A stretch of 64,000 bases of DNA from Tagaea sp965279565 (GCA_965279565.1 OZ257249.1:1922001-1986000); one strand, 5' to 3'. Counted from the first letter of the stretch, positions 9,556-18,628 are shown. The notes: generated by a model not told the origin, from the sequence alone. Numbers and translations are program-made.

Positions 9556-10731
9556 ATGTCCGATTCCGTCTATCGACGACGCTTCCCGGCCGGGCGACTG
9601 CTCTTCAACGAAGGGCATGCGGCGGATGCGGCATACATAATCGAAACCGGAGCGGTGGAGATCTTCGTCGAGTTCGCCGGCGAGCGGACCCGCCTCGCGG
9701 TCCTGGGGCCGGGGGAGATTTTCGGCGAGATGGCGCTTGTCGACGATGCCCCCCGCTCGGCGGCAGCATTCGTCCTCGAGGACTGCGAAGTCATCGTCGT
9801 CGAGCGCGGGCAGATAAAGCGCGAACTGGATCAGGCCACGCCGATGATGCAGATCCTGCTGCGCACGCTGATCCATCGGTTGCGCGTCGCCACGTCGAGC
9901 CTGCCGCAGATGCAGATGCCGATATCCACGGACGAGGCCGCCCGCGTGATCGCGCGCATCAAGAGCGAACACGAGGTCCGCCGCGCGATCGACGGCGGCG
10001 AACTCGTTCCGTTTCTCCAGCCGATCGTGCGCCTCGACGACGGCGTGACCGTCGGGTTCGAAGCATTGGTGCGCTGGCACCATCCCCAGCAGGGCCTGTT
10101 GGGGCCGGAAGCGCTCCTCGGATCGGCAGAGCGGGCCGGGCTGCTGGAAGCACTCGACCTGATGGTCGTGCGCGAAGCTGCCCGCATGCTCGCCGCCCTC
10201 AACCGGCGTCTGGCACTGGCTGGCCGGCGGCCGGTGTTCCTGTCGGCGAATTTCGGAGCCGCGCACTTCGCCGACGACCGGCTGGCCGACATGCTCGCCG
10301 AGATCCTCGCCGAAGCGAGCCTGCCGCCCGAGCGCCTGAAGGTCGAGATCACCGAGACGACGCTGATCGTCAATCGCGACGCGCACAGGGCGCTTGCCCG
10401 CATCAAGGCGCTCGGCGCCTCGATCAGTCTCGACGATTTCGGTACGGGCTATTCCGGACTTTCCTATCTCTCCCAGTTCCCGATCGACTATCTCAAGATC
10501 GACAAGAGCTTCGTCGCCACGATGCTGGACGACCGCAAGACCGGCGAGATCATCCGCTCGGTCGTCCAGCTCGCGGGCCAGCTCGAGATCGACGCGATCG
10601 CGGAAGGCGTGGAAACGCATGCGCAGGCCGAGTTCCTGCGTGCCGCGGGATGCGTCTACGGCCAAGGTTTCCTCTATGGTACGGCCCAACCCGCCGAACA
10701 GGCCTGCGCCGGCCTCTTCGACCGCCAATGA
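9556..10731 (+). CDS. Cyclic-nucleotide-binding domain fused to EAL domain
   Basis: A 391-aa signalling protein. Residues 5-110 form a Crp-type cyclic-nucleotide-binding fold with a phosphate-cassette-like GEMALVDDAPRSAA. Residues 140-391 form an EAL c-di-GMP phosphodiesterase domain. The catalytic set looks complete: EAL at 169-171, Asn232, Glu264, Asp293-Asp294 in DDFGTGYS, Lys314, Glu350 in EGVET, and Gln370. It should hydrolyse c-di-GMP to pGpG, with activity set by cNMP or another ligand; no membrane segment or GGDEF domain is present. The ATG at 9556 is chosen over an in-frame TTG at 9517 because the CNB fold begins just after it. The HDAC-like gene starts 13 bases downstream. Confidence 0.9.
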   Translation: MSDSVYRRRFPAGRLLFNEGHAADAAYIIETGAVEIFVEFAGERTRLAVLGPGEIFGEMALVDDAPRSAAAFVLEDCEVIVVERGQIKRELDQATPMMQILLRTLIHRLRVATSSLPQMQMPISTDEAARVIARIKSEHEVRRAIDGGELVPFLQPIVRLDDGVTVGFEALVRWHHPQQGLLGPEALLGSAERAGLLEALDLMVVREAARMLAALNRRLALAGRRPVFLSANFGAAHFADDRLADMLAEILAEASLPPERLKVEITETTLIVNRDAHRALARIKALGASISLDDFGTGYSGLSYLSQFPIDYLKIDKSFVATMLDDRKTGEIIRSVVQLAGQLEIDAIAEGVETHAQAEFLRAAGCVYGQGFLYGTAQPAEQACAGLFDRQ

Positions 10732-10744
10732 GCGACGGACGACC

Positions 10745-11671
10745 ATGACGACACAACTGATCACGCATCCGGCCTGCCTCGACCACGATCCGGGCGCCTA
10801 CCATCCGGAGAATCCGCGCCGGCTCGAAGCCGTCCTGGCGGGTCTGGCCGACGACCGGTTCAAGGGGCTCGAGCGCACGCTTGCCCCGCGCGCGTCCGAC
10901 GACGCGCTGTGCCTCGTCCATCCGCGCGCCTTCGTCGAGGCGGTGCTCGGCTCGATCCCGCCGATGGGCCGCCACCAGATCGACGGCGACACGATCGTGT
11001 CGCCGGGTTCGGAAGACGCGGCCCTGCGTGCTGCGGGCGCCGTCGTCGCGGGAATCGACGCGGTGTGCGAAGGGCGTGCGCGCAACGCCTTCGCCGCCGT
11101 GCGCCCGCCCGGGCACCATGCCGAGGCGGCGCAGGCGATGGGTTTCTGCATCTTCAACAACGTCGCGGTCGGAGCACTGCACGCGCGCGTGCGCCACGGG
11201 CTGCGGCGCATCGCGGTGATCGATTTCGACGTGCATCACGGCAACGGCACGCAGCACATGTTCGAGCGCGACCCCGACCTGTTCTACGCGTCCTCGCACG
11301 AATGGCCGCTCTATCCGGGTACCGGTGCGGCCAGCGAGCGCGGGATCGGCAACATCGTCAACGCGCCGCTCGCCGGCGGTTCCGACGGGCGCGCTTTTCG
11401 CGCCGCGTTCGAGACCACGATCCTGCCTGCACTCGACGCGTTCGCGCCCGAGCTGATCCTGATATCCGCCGGGTTCGACGCGCACGAGCTCGACCCGCTG
11501 GCGAGCCTGCGTCTCGACGAGACGGATTTCGCGTGGGTGACGCGCGCTCTGATGGACGTCGCCCGTCGCCATTCGCGCGAGCGCATCGTTTCGGCCCTCG
11601 AAGGCGGCTACGACCTCGAGGCCCTGGCGGCATCCGCCGCCGCCCATGTCGCGGCCCTGATGGAGCCCTAA
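10745..11671 (+). CDS. Histone deacetylase-like (AcuC/HdaH) family protein
   Basis: A 308-aa class II HDAC-like zinc amidohydrolase. The active-site His pair is in RPPGHHAE (His124-His125), the zinc ligands in DFDVHHGNGTQ (Asp160, Asp162, His164), and the third zinc Asp in SAGFDAHELDPL. The family deacetylates lysines or small acetylated amines such as acetylpolyamines; bacterial substrates are often unknown. Full length, with no signal peptide, so cytoplasmic. It follows the cNMP/EAL gene closely and may be co-transcribed with it, but no functional link is evident. Confidence 0.92.
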   Translation: MTTQLITHPACLDHDPGAYHPENPRRLEAVLAGLADDRFKGLERTLAPRASDDALCLVHPRAFVEAVLGSIPPMGRHQIDGDTIVSPGSEDAALRAAGAVVAGIDAVCEGRARNAFAAVRPPGHHAEAAQAMGFCIFNNVAVGALHARVRHGLRRIAVIDFDVHHGNGTQHMFERDPDLFYASSHEWPLYPGTGAASERGIGNIVNAPLAGGSDGRAFRAAFETTILPALDAFAPELILISAGFDAHELDPLASLRLDETDFAWVTRALMDVARRHSRERIVSALEGGYDLEALAASAAAHVAALMEP

Positions 11672-11769
11672 AGCGGGGACGCCGGTACCCAAGGAACCGT
11701 TCCGGATCAACGATTTGTGCAGACCCGGGCATGCCGTCTGCTAGAGTAGCCGGCGGAGAAGTGGGGTCC

Positions 11770-12795
11770 ATGGCAGACGGTCGCAAGAACATTACGCTCG
11801 CCCTGCAGGGTGGCGGGGCGCATGGCGCCTTCACGTGGGGCGTGCTCGACCGCATGCTCGAGGACGACCGCCTCGTCGTCGAGGGGATTTCGGGCACGTC
11901 GGCCGGCGCCATGAACGGTGCCGTCGTCGTCGCCGGAATGGCCGAAGGCGGCGCCCCCGCTGCCCGCGCGCTGCTGGCGCGCTTCTGGGAGCATGTCGCC
12001 GAGACCGGCCGCTACTCGATCTTCCAGCCGTCGATGTTCGACCGGATGTTCGGCAACTCGGCCAATCTCGATTTCTCGCCCTTCTACCAGGGCTTCGACA
12101 TGATGACGCGCATGCTGTCGCCCTATCAGCTCAACCCCAGCGGCGACAACCCGCTGCGCGAGGCGCTTGTCGAGATGATCGATTTCGAGAAGGTGCGCGA
12201 GGGTGCCGGCGTCAAGCTATTCGTCTCCACGACCAACGTGCGCACGGGCAAGATCCGCGTCTTCCGCAACCACGAGCTCACGCCGGACGTGCTGCTCGCT
12301 TCGGCATGCCTGCCGCAGCTCTTCCAGGCGGTCGAGGTCGACGGCGAGCACTATTGGGACGGCGGGTTCATGGGCAATCCGGCGATGTTCCCGCTGATCT
12401 ACAACTGCCGTGCTTCCGACATCGTGCTGATCGAGATCAACCCGATCCGCATCGAGGAACTGCCGACGACCGCGCGCGGCATCGCCGACCGCATGAACTC
12501 GATCAGCTTCAACGCGACGATGATGCGCGAGATGCGCACGATCGCGTTCGTCACGCGCCTGCTCGACCGCCACCGCCTGACCGCGCGGTCGGGCCTGCGG
12601 CGCATGTATTTCCACATGGTTCAGGCCGAGGAGGAAATGGCCGCCTTCGGCGTTTCGTCCAAGTACAATCTGGACTGGGACTTCCTGTGCACGCTGCGAA
12701 AGCTCGGACGCGAGAAGGCCGACGAGTGGCTCAAGGTCAATTTCGACATGATCGGCCAGGACTCGTCCGTCGATCTCGAGAAACTGTTCTTCTGA
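11770..12795 (+). CDS. Patatin-like phospholipase
   Basis: A 341-aa serine acyl hydrolase of the patatin/RssA family. It shows the oxyanion-hole motif GGGAHGAF (residues 14-21), the nucleophile elbow GTSAG with Ser44, and the catalytic Asp197 in the DGG motif (YWDGGFMGNP), making up the Ser-Asp dyad. No signal peptide is seen. The ATG at 11770 follows a GGGG stretch at suitable spacing; an in-frame ATG fourteen codons earlier is less likely. The stop overlaps the start of the CBS gene by one base (TGATG), so the two are translationally coupled. Family members release fatty acids from membrane lipids; the precise lipid is unknown. Confidence 0.92.
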   Translation: MADGRKNITLALQGGGAHGAFTWGVLDRMLEDDRLVVEGISGTSAGAMNGAVVVAGMAEGGAPAARALLARFWEHVAETGRYSIFQPSMFDRMFGNSANLDFSPFYQGFDMMTRMLSPYQLNPSGDNPLREALVEMIDFEKVREGAGVKLFVSTTNVRTGKIRVFRNHELTPDVLLASACLPQLFQAVEVDGEHYWDGGFMGNPAMFPLIYNCRASDIVLIEINPIRIEELPTTARGIADRMNSISFNATMMREMRTIAFVTRLLDRHRLTARSGLRRMYFHMVQAEEEMAAFGVSSKYNLDWDFLCTLRKLGREKADEWLKVNFDMIGQDSSVDLEKLFF

Positions 12796-13235
12796 TGATC
12801 CACACCGACCGCACCGTCGTCCCCCACGCTGTCAGCGAGCAGAGCCTCGCGACGCTCGAGCCGACCGCGACCGTCGTAGAGGCGGCGCGCATGATGGCGT
12901 ATCTGCGCATCGGCGCGCTGATGGTTGTGGAAGGCGAGCGGCTCGTCGGCATCTTCTCAGAGCGCGACGCGCTGACCCGCGTGGTCGCCAAGGAGAAGGA
13001 CCCGGCGACCACGCTGGTCTCCGAGGTGATGACCCCGGATCCCGTCACGATCCTACCGGAAACGACGGTCCAGCGCGCTCTCGACATCATGGCCGAGAAG
13101 GGGTTCCGCCACCTGCCGGTGGTCGAGGAGGACCGGATCGTCGCCATCGTGTCGATCCGCGATCTTTACCGCTCGGTGAAAGACCAGATGGAAACCGATA
13201 TCCTGCTGCTCGCCGAAACGCTGCTGCAGGGCTGA
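12795..13235 (+). CDS. CBS-domain pair protein
   Basis: A 146-aa protein made almost wholly of two CBS domains (about residues 14-65 and 78-135). The repeated GIFSERDALTRVV and AIVSIRDLYRSV segments are the typical end of each CBS unit. Such pairs bind adenine nucleotides or S-adenosyl compounds and regulate partners or sense energy state. It is coupled by a one-base overlap to the patatin gene upstream and followed at 21 bases by sthA. An effect on the phospholipase is a reasonable but unproven idea. Confidence 0.9.
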   Translation: MIHTDRTVVPHAVSEQSLATLEPTATVVEAARMMAYLRIGALMVVEGERLVGIFSERDALTRVVAKEKDPATTLVSEVMTPDPVTILPETTVQRALDIMAEKGFRHLPVVEEDRIVAIVSIRDLYRSVKDQMETDILLLAETLLQG

Positions 13236-13255
13236 ACTTCGACCGGAGAAGACGG

Positions 13256-14671
13256 ATGGCCGAGAACTCGGAATACGACTACGACCTGCTGGTGATGGGC
13301 TCCGGGCCAGCCGGACAGCGCGCGGCGATCCAGGCGGCCAAGCTCGGCAAGCGTGTCGCGGTGATCGAGCACAAGGCGGTCGTCGGCGGGGCCTGCACCA
13401 ACACCGGCACGATCCCGTCCAAGACGCTGCGCGAAGCCGTGATGCACCTGTCGGGCTTCCGCGAGCGCAACGTCTACGGCGCTTCGTACCAGGTGAAACA
13501 GAACATCACGATGGAGGATCTCCTCTATCGCACCTCGGCCGTCATCCAGGCGGAGCTCGACGTCGTGCGCCACCAGATGCAGCGCAACGGCGTGGAACTG
13601 ATCGTCGCCAACGCGAAATTCACCGGCCCCGAGACCGTGGCCCTAGTCGGCGTCGACGGCCGCGGCAAGCGCGACGTGCGCGTGCGCCGGGTCGTCGTCG
13701 CGACGGGCACGGTCGCGACGCGCTCGAAAAGCATTCCCTTCGATGGGCAGAACATCATCATCAGCGACGACATCCTCGGCCTGAAGAAACTGCCCAAGTC
13801 GCTGTGCGTGATCGGGGCGGGCGTCATCGGCTGCGAATACGCGACGATTTTCTCGACCCTCGGCGTGCGTGTGACGGTGGTCGACAAGCGCGAGCGGCTG
13901 CTCGACTTTGTCGACCACGAAATCATCGACACGCTGGTCTACCAGATGCGCAAGAACCGCGTGACGCTGCGCCTGGGCGAGGAAGTCGAAGGGCTCGAGT
14001 ACACCGAGAACGCCGAAACCGGTGCCCGCGTGCACGTCAAGCTCAAGTCGGGCAAGCACATCCACACCGAGAAGGCGCTCTATTCGATCGGCCGGACGGG
14101 TGCGACCGACACGCTCGATCTCGCCGCCGCCGGCCTCACGGCGGACGATCGCGGCCGCGTCACGGTCGACGAGCAGTACCGCACGTCGGTCCCGCACATC
14201 TTCGCCGCCGGCGACGTGATCGGCTTCCCCTCTCTCGCGTCGACCTCGATGGAGCAGGGGCGCGTCGCCTCGTGCCACGCCTTCGGCGTCGAGGCGAAGG
14301 CGGTGCCCGAACTGTTCCCCTACGGTATCTACACGATCCCGGAAATCTCGACCTGCGGCAAATCCGAGGAAGAGCTGACCCAGGCCGGCGTTCCCTACGA
14401 GGTCGGCAAGGCGCGCTACCAGGAGATCGCGCGCGGCGCGATCATCGGCGACAAGACCGGCCTGCTGAAGCTCCTGTTCCACGTCGACACGCGCAAGCTG
14501 CTCGGCGTGCACATCATCGGGGAAGGGGCGACCGAGCTCATCCATATCGGCCAGGCCGTGCTCGCCTTCGAAGGCACGGTCGACTATTTCGTGCGCACGG
14601 TCTTCAACTACCCGACCCTCGCCGAATGCTACAAGACGGCTGCTTTCGACGGGATAAACCGCCTTTCCTGA
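13256..14671 (+). CDS. sthA: Soluble NAD(P)+ transhydrogenase
   Basis: A 471-aa flavoprotein that moves reducing equivalents between NADPH and NAD+. It has the two-dinucleotide-binding fold of the lipoamide dehydrogenase superfamily: FAD motif MGSGPAGQRAAIQAAKLG at the N-terminus, the NAD(P) motif GAGVIGCEYATIFSTLG near the middle, and GDVIGFPSLASTSMEQGR for the flavin. The usual CxxxxC redox disulfide is replaced by CTNTGTIPS, with one Cys only, which is the mark of SthA/UdhA against lipoamide dehydrogenase or mercuric reductase. A GGAGAAGACGG stretch precedes the ATG. Followed by a GC-rich hairpin and then a separate promoter for xseB. Confidence 0.93.
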   Translation: MAENSEYDYDLLVMGSGPAGQRAAIQAAKLGKRVAVIEHKAVVGGACTNTGTIPSKTLREAVMHLSGFRERNVYGASYQVKQNITMEDLLYRTSAVIQAELDVVRHQMQRNGVELIVANAKFTGPETVALVGVDGRGKRDVRVRRVVVATGTVATRSKSIPFDGQNIIISDDILGLKKLPKSLCVIGAGVIGCEYATIFSTLGVRVTVVDKRERLLDFVDHEIIDTLVYQMRKNRVTLRLGEEVEGLEYTENAETGARVHVKLKSGKHIHTEKALYSIGRTGATDTLDLAAAGLTADDRGRVTVDEQYRTSVPHIFAAGDVIGFPSLASTSMEQGRVASCHAFGVEAKAVPELFPYGIYTIPEISTCGKSEEELTQAGVPYEVGKARYQEIARGAIIGDKTGLLKLLFHVDTRKLLGVHIIGEGATELIHIGQAVLAFEGTVDYFVRTVFNYPTLAECYKTAAFDGINRLS

Positions 14672-14680
14672 AGGCTTTCC

Positions 14681-14706
14681 GGGGCCGGCCGCCGGGCCGG
14701 CACCCC
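14681..14706 (+). terminator. GC-rich stem-loop after sthA
   Basis: GCCGGCC pairs with GGCCGGC around a short loop, extended by GGGG/CCCC with one bulged base, beginning ten bases after the sthA stop. There is no T-run after it, so it may be a weak terminator or an mRNA 3' protector. Confidence 0.4.
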
Positions 14707-14709
14707 TCG

Positions 14710-14738
14710 TTGCGAAGGGCGGGGCGGCGGCCTATAAC
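14710..14738 (+). promoter_or_regulatory. Promoter of xseB-ispA-dxs-tlyA
   Basis: TTGCGA at 14710-14715 and TATAAC at 14733-14738 are separated by 17 bases, a good housekeeping sigma-70 layout, ending 30 bases before the xseB start. Confidence 0.6.
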
Positions 14739-14768
14739 TCCGGGCGAACAGCCGAGAGTTTCCAGCCC

Positions 14769-15020
14769 ATGCCCAGCGCCCCGACCGTTCCAGCCGACAT
14801 CGCCAAGCTCTCGTTCGAGGACGCCCTCAAGGAACTCGAGGAGATCGTCCGCACGCTCGAGCAGGGCAAGGGCAAGCTCGACGAGTCCGTGACCGCCTAC
14901 GAGCGGGGTGCGGCCCTGAAGAAGCACTGCGAGACAAAGCTCGCCGAGGCCGCGAGCCGCATCGAGCGCATCCAGATCGCCGGCGGCGAGGCCCGCACCG
15001 CACCGTTCGACGCGACCTGA
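14769..15020 (+). CDS. xseB: Exodeoxyribonuclease VII small subunit
   Basis: An 83-aa XseB-type protein. The signature LSFEDALKELEEIVRTLEQG is followed by the second helix (LDESVTAYERGAALKKHCETKL) and the AEAASRIERI tail, the family's two-helix coiled-coil layout. It binds the large subunit XseA, which is not in this window, to form the single-strand DNA exonuclease. First gene of the operon with ispA, dxs and tlyA, an order common in proteobacteria. The start fits directly downstream of the promoter at 14710-14738. Confidence 0.95.
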   Translation: MPSAPTVPADIAKLSFEDALKELEEIVRTLEQGKGKLDESVTAYERGAALKKHCETKLAEAASRIERIQIAGGEARTAPFDAT

Positions 15021-15043
15021 CGCCTGCCGAGGCCCGTGGCGAC

Positions 15044-15934
15044 ATGAACGAACCGATCGAAGCCGCGCTCGCGGCAAATGCCGCACGGATCGAGGCGGCC
15101 CTCGAATCCATCCTGTCGCACGGTGAGGGATACGAGGCGAACCTGCACGAGGCGATGCGCTATGCGTGCCTCGGCGGCGGCAAGCGCATGCGCCCGTTCC
15201 TGGTCATGGAGACGTCCGGCCTGTTCGGCGTCGACGAGGCCTGCGCGCTGCGGGTGGCCTGCGCCATCGAACTCGTCCATTGCTACAGCCTCGTCCACGA
15301 CGACCTGCCGGCGATGGACGACGACGACATGCGCCGCGGCCGGCTGACAGTCCACAAGGCGTTCGACGAGGCGACGGCGATCCTCGCGGGCGACGCGTTG
15401 CTGACCCGCGCCTTCGAGGTGCTGTCCCAGCCGCTGACGCACGGCGATGCCGGCGTGCGCGCCGATCTGGTGCTGGCCCTCGCTCTCGCCTCTGGTGCGG
15501 ACGGCATGTGCGGCGGCCAGATGATGGATCTCGCTGCCGAGGGCGAGTCGCTCGACATCGGCGCGATCACGCGGCTCCAGCGCCTGAAGACGGGTGCGCT
15601 GATCGGGTTCGCGGCGCAGTCCGGCGCCATCCTCGGCAAGGCGCCGGCCCACATGCGCCACACGCTCGTCGCGTTCGCACACGACCTGGGGCTCGCCTTC
15701 CAGATCGCCGACGACCTGATCGACGTCGAGGGGAACGCCGCCGCCGCAGGCAAGGCGACCGGCAAGGATCAGGCGCGCGGCAAGGCGACGTTCGTGTCGA
15801 TCCTCGGCGTCGAACGCGCGCGCGGCCAGGCGCAGCTTCTGGCCGATCAGGCCGCCCGTCATCTCGACCTCTTCGATGCCAAGGCCGACCGGCTGCGCGC
15901 GCTGACGCGCTGGGCCGTGCGGCGGCAGAGCTGA
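15044..15934 (+). CDS. ispA: Farnesyl diphosphate synthase (polyprenyl synthetase)
   Basis: A 296-aa class I prenyltransferase that condenses DMAPP and GPP with IPP. The first aspartate-rich motif is HDDLPAMDDDD (Asp86, Asp87, Asp92) and the second DDLIDVEG (Asp223, Asp224, Asp227); the IPP-binding GGKRMRP lies at 45-51. Length and the two extra residues within the first motif match short-chain IspA enzymes that make farnesyl (C15) diphosphate; a geranylgeranyl product cannot be excluded. It is 23 bases after xseB and four bases before the dxs start, so it lies in one operon. Confidence 0.93.
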   Translation: MNEPIEAALAANAARIEAALESILSHGEGYEANLHEAMRYACLGGGKRMRPFLVMETSGLFGVDEACALRVACAIELVHCYSLVHDDLPAMDDDDMRRGRLTVHKAFDEATAILAGDALLTRAFEVLSQPLTHGDAGVRADLVLALALASGADGMCGGQMMDLAAEGESLDIGAITRLQRLKTGALIGFAAQSGAILGKAPAHMRHTLVAFAHDLGLAFQIADDLIDVEGNAAAAGKATGKDQARGKATFVSILGVERARGQAQLLADQAARHLDLFDAKADRLRALTRWAVRRQS

Positions 15935-15938
15935 CCCG

Positions 15939-17897
15939 ATGGGCACGACCGGTCACAATTCGGGTGCGACACCGCATCTCGACCGCGCGGCGGACCTCGA
16001 TGCACTTCGCCGGATGGGAACCGAAGAGCTGCGCCGCGTGGCCGAGGAGCTGCGCCGCGAGACCATCGCCGCGGTGTCCGGCACGGGCGGTCATCTCGGG
16101 GCCGGGCTCGGCGTGGTCGAGCTCACGGTGGCGCTCCACCACGTGTTCCGCACGCCGCACGACCGGCTGATCTGGGATGTCGGCCATCAGGCCTATCCGC
16201 ACAAGATCCTGACCGGCCGGCGCGACCGCATCCGCACGCTGCGCCAGGGCGGCGGGCTTTCGGGATTCACGCGCCGCAGCGAGAGCGAGTTCGATCCGTT
16301 CGGTGCGGCGCACTCGTCGACATCGATCTCGGCGGCACTCGGCATGGCGGTCGCGCGCGACCTCGCCGGCGAGCGGCGGCACGCGATCGCGGTGATCGGC
16401 GACGGCTCGATGTCGGCCGGCATGGCCTACGAGGCGATGAACAATGCCGGTGCGACGCGCACGCGCCTGATCGTGATCCTCAACGACAACGACATGTCGA
16501 TCGCGCCCCCGACGGGCGCGATGAGCGCGTATCTCTCGCGCCTGATCTCGTCCAAGCCGTATCTGGGCCTGCGCAGCCTCGCGCGTGAGGTGGCGAGCCA
16601 CCTGCCGCGCCCGTTCTTCGCGGCGGCCGAACGGGCGGAGGAATTCGCGCGCGGCATCGTGTCGGGCGGCACGCTGTTCGAGGAAATGGGCTTCTACTAT
16701 GTCGGCCCGATCGACGGGCACAATCTCGACCACCTGCTGCCGGTGCTGCGCAACGTGCGCGATTCGCGCGACGAGCGGCCGGTGCTGATCCATGTCGTCA
16801 CGCAGAAGGGGCGCGGCCATCCGTTCGGTGCCGAGGCGGCCGACCGCTATCATGCGGTCAACACGTTCGACCTCGTCGTCAATCCGTCGGGTGCGATGCA
16901 GGCAAAGCCGCGCAGCGCCAAGCCCGCCGCCCCCAGCTACACGAAGGTCTTCGCCGACGCGCTGATCGCCGAAGCGGAAGCCGATCCGAAGATCGTCGCC
17001 GTCACGGCCGCGATGCCGACGGGTACGGGCCTCGACGCGTTCGCGAAGCGCTTTCCCAAGCGCTGCTTCGACGTGGGTATTGCCGAGCAGCACGCGGTGA
17101 CGTTCGCGGCCGGCATGGCGGCCGAAGGACTCAAGCCCTTCTGCGCGATCTATTCGACCTTTCTGCAGCGCGGCTACGACCAGGTCGTGCACGACGTGAT
17201 GCTGCAGAAACTTCCCGTGCGCTTCGCGATCGACCGGGCGGGACTCGTCGGGGCCGATGGCGCCACGCATGCCGGGGCCTACGATCTCGCCTATCTCGGC
17301 TGCCTGCCCGACATGGTGGTCATGGCGGCCGCCGACGAGGCGGAGCTTGCCCACATGGTCGCGACGGCCGCCGCCTACGATGCCGGTCCGTCGGCCTTCC
17401 GCTATCCGCGCGGCGAGGGTGTAGGCGTGACGCTGCCTGCGCGCGGCACGCCGCTCGAGATCGGCAAGGGCCGCATCGTGCGCGAGGGCACGAGCGTGGC
17501 ACTCGTCAGCCTCGGCACCCGGCTTGCCGAATGCCGCAAGGCGGCCGACGAGTTGGCGATGCGCGGCCTTTCGGCGACGATCGCGGACATGCGCTTCCTG
17601 AAGCCGCTCGACACCGACCTGCTGCTGCGCCTTGCCCGTTCGCACGAAGTAATCGTTACGGTCGAGGAAGGCTCGATCGGCGGGTTCGGTTCGCATGTGC
17701 TGCATGCGCTGGCGCATGCGGGCCTGCTCGACGGCGGCCTCAAGATCCGCCCGCTCGTGCTCCCCGACCGCTTGATCGAACACGATACGCAGGCACACCA
17801 GTACGCCGAAGCCGGGCTCGACGCGTCGGCCATCGTCGCAAGCGTGCTTTCCGCCCTCGGGCGCGCCGACGAAGCCGGCCGGCCGGCTTTGGCTTGA
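15939..17897 (+). CDS. dxs: 1-deoxy-D-xylulose-5-phosphate synthase
   Basis: A 652-aa thiamine-diphosphate enzyme, first step of the MEP isoprenoid pathway: pyruvate and glyceraldehyde-3-phosphate to DXP and CO2. Visible marks are DVGHQAYPHKILTGRR near residue 80, the ThDP motif GDGSMSAGMAYEAMNNAG, and the transketolase-like FDVGIAEQHAVTFAAGMA in the second half. Length is normal. It directly follows ispA, which uses the pathway product. The stop (TGA at 17895) overlaps the TTG start of tlyA. Confidence 0.96.
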   Translation: MGTTGHNSGATPHLDRAADLDALRRMGTEELRRVAEELRRETIAAVSGTGGHLGAGLGVVELTVALHHVFRTPHDRLIWDVGHQAYPHKILTGRRDRIRTLRQGGGLSGFTRRSESEFDPFGAAHSSTSISAALGMAVARDLAGERRHAIAVIGDGSMSAGMAYEAMNNAGATRTRLIVILNDNDMSIAPPTGAMSAYLSRLISSKPYLGLRSLAREVASHLPRPFFAAAERAEEFARGIVSGGTLFEEMGFYYVGPIDGHNLDHLLPVLRNVRDSRDERPVLIHVVTQKGRGHPFGAEAADRYHAVNTFDLVVNPSGAMQAKPRSAKPAAPSYTKVFADALIAEAEADPKIVAVTAAMPTGTGLDAFAKRFPKRCFDVGIAEQHAVTFAAGMAAEGLKPFCAIYSTFLQRGYDQVVHDVMLQKLPVRFAIDRAGLVGADGATHAGAYDLAYLGCLPDMVVMAAADEAELAHMVATAAAYDAGPSAFRYPRGEGVGVTLPARGTPLEIGKGRIVREGTSVALVSLGTRLAECRKAADELAMRGLSATIADMRFLKPLDTDLLLRLARSHEVIVTVEEGSIGGFGSHVLHALAHAGLLDGGLKIRPLVLPDRLIEHDTQAHQYAEAGLDASAIVASVLSALGRADEAGRPALA

Positions 17898-18628
17898 GCC
17901 GCAGGCGCCTCGACCAGCTGATCGTCGACCGCGGCCTCGCCGAGAGCCGCGCCAAGGCGCAGGCTCTCGTCATCGCCGGGCTCGTCTATTCGGGCGAGAG
18001 GCGGCTCGACAAGCCCGGAACGTCCTATCCCGAGGAAACGCCGATCGAGGTGCGCGGCCAGCCGCATCCGTGGGTCAGTCGCGGCGGCGTCAAGCTCGCG
18101 CACGGGCTCGACCATTTCGCGCTCGATCCTGCCGGTGTCGTCGCGATCGACGTGGGTTCGTCGACCGGCGGCTTCACCGACGTGCTGCTGGCGCGCGGTG
18201 CGGCGAAGGTCTACGCGGTCGATGTCGGGCACGGGCAGCTTGCCTGGAAGCTGCGCAACGATCCGCGCGTCGTCGTGCTCGAACGCACGAACGCGCGCCG
18301 TCTGACGGCAGCCGGGATTCCGGACGTGGCCGACATGATCGTGTGCGACGCGAGCTTCATCGGGCTCGAAACCGTGCTGCCGGCCGCCCTCGCGCTGGCG
18401 AAGCCGGGGGCCGCACTGGTGGCGCTGATCAAGCCGCAGTTCGAGGTCGGGCCCGCGCGCGTGGGCAAGGGCGGCGTCGTGCGCGATCCGGCCCTGCACG
18501 ACGAAGTCTGCGCGCGCATCGCGGCGTGGCTGCCGAGCGAAGGGTGGAACGTGCTGGGCATCGAGCCGAGCCCGATCCTGGGGCCGGAAGGCAACCGCGA
18601 ATTCCTCGTCGCGGCGCGCAAGGCCTAG
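17894..18628 (+). CDS. tlyA: TlyA-family rRNA 2'-O-methyltransferase
   Basis: A 244-aa protein with an N-terminal S4 RNA-binding domain (RLDQLIVDRGLAESRAKAQALVIAGLVY) and a FtsJ-like methyltransferase domain. The SAM-binding motif DVGSSTGGFTDVLLARGA and the LIKPQFEVG motif are clear. TlyA methylates cytidines in 16S and 23S rRNA; older names call it hemolysin A. The start is a TTG whose bases overlap the dxs stop (TTGA), the only start that keeps the S4 domain, so translation probably depends on coupling to dxs. It converges on the nucleoside transporter with a four-base overlap. Confidence 0.9.
   Translation: MSRRRLDQLIVDRGLAESRAKAQALVIAGLVYSGERRLDKPGTSYPEETPIEVRGQPHPWVSRGGVKLAHGLDHFALDPAGVVAIDVGSSTGGFTDVLLARGAAKVYAVDVGHGQLAWKLRNDPRVVVLERTNARRLTAAGIPDVADMIVCDASFIGLETVLPAALALAKPGAALVALIKPQFEVGPARVGKGGVVRDPALHDEVCARIAAWLPSEGWNVLGIEPSPILGPEGNREFLVAARKA

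Noticed and set aside
9383..9640. An 85-codon ORF before the cNMP/EAL gene
   Set aside because: Poor ribosome-binding site, overlaps the start of the real gene, and no protein-like pattern.
15567..17798. A 743-codon frame on the minus strand opposite ispA and dxs
   Set aside because: Shadow of strongly conserved genes; no domain or plausible start.
17894..18628. Hemolysin
   Set aside because: The old name for TlyA; the S4 plus FtsJ-like domains point to an rRNA methyltransferase.
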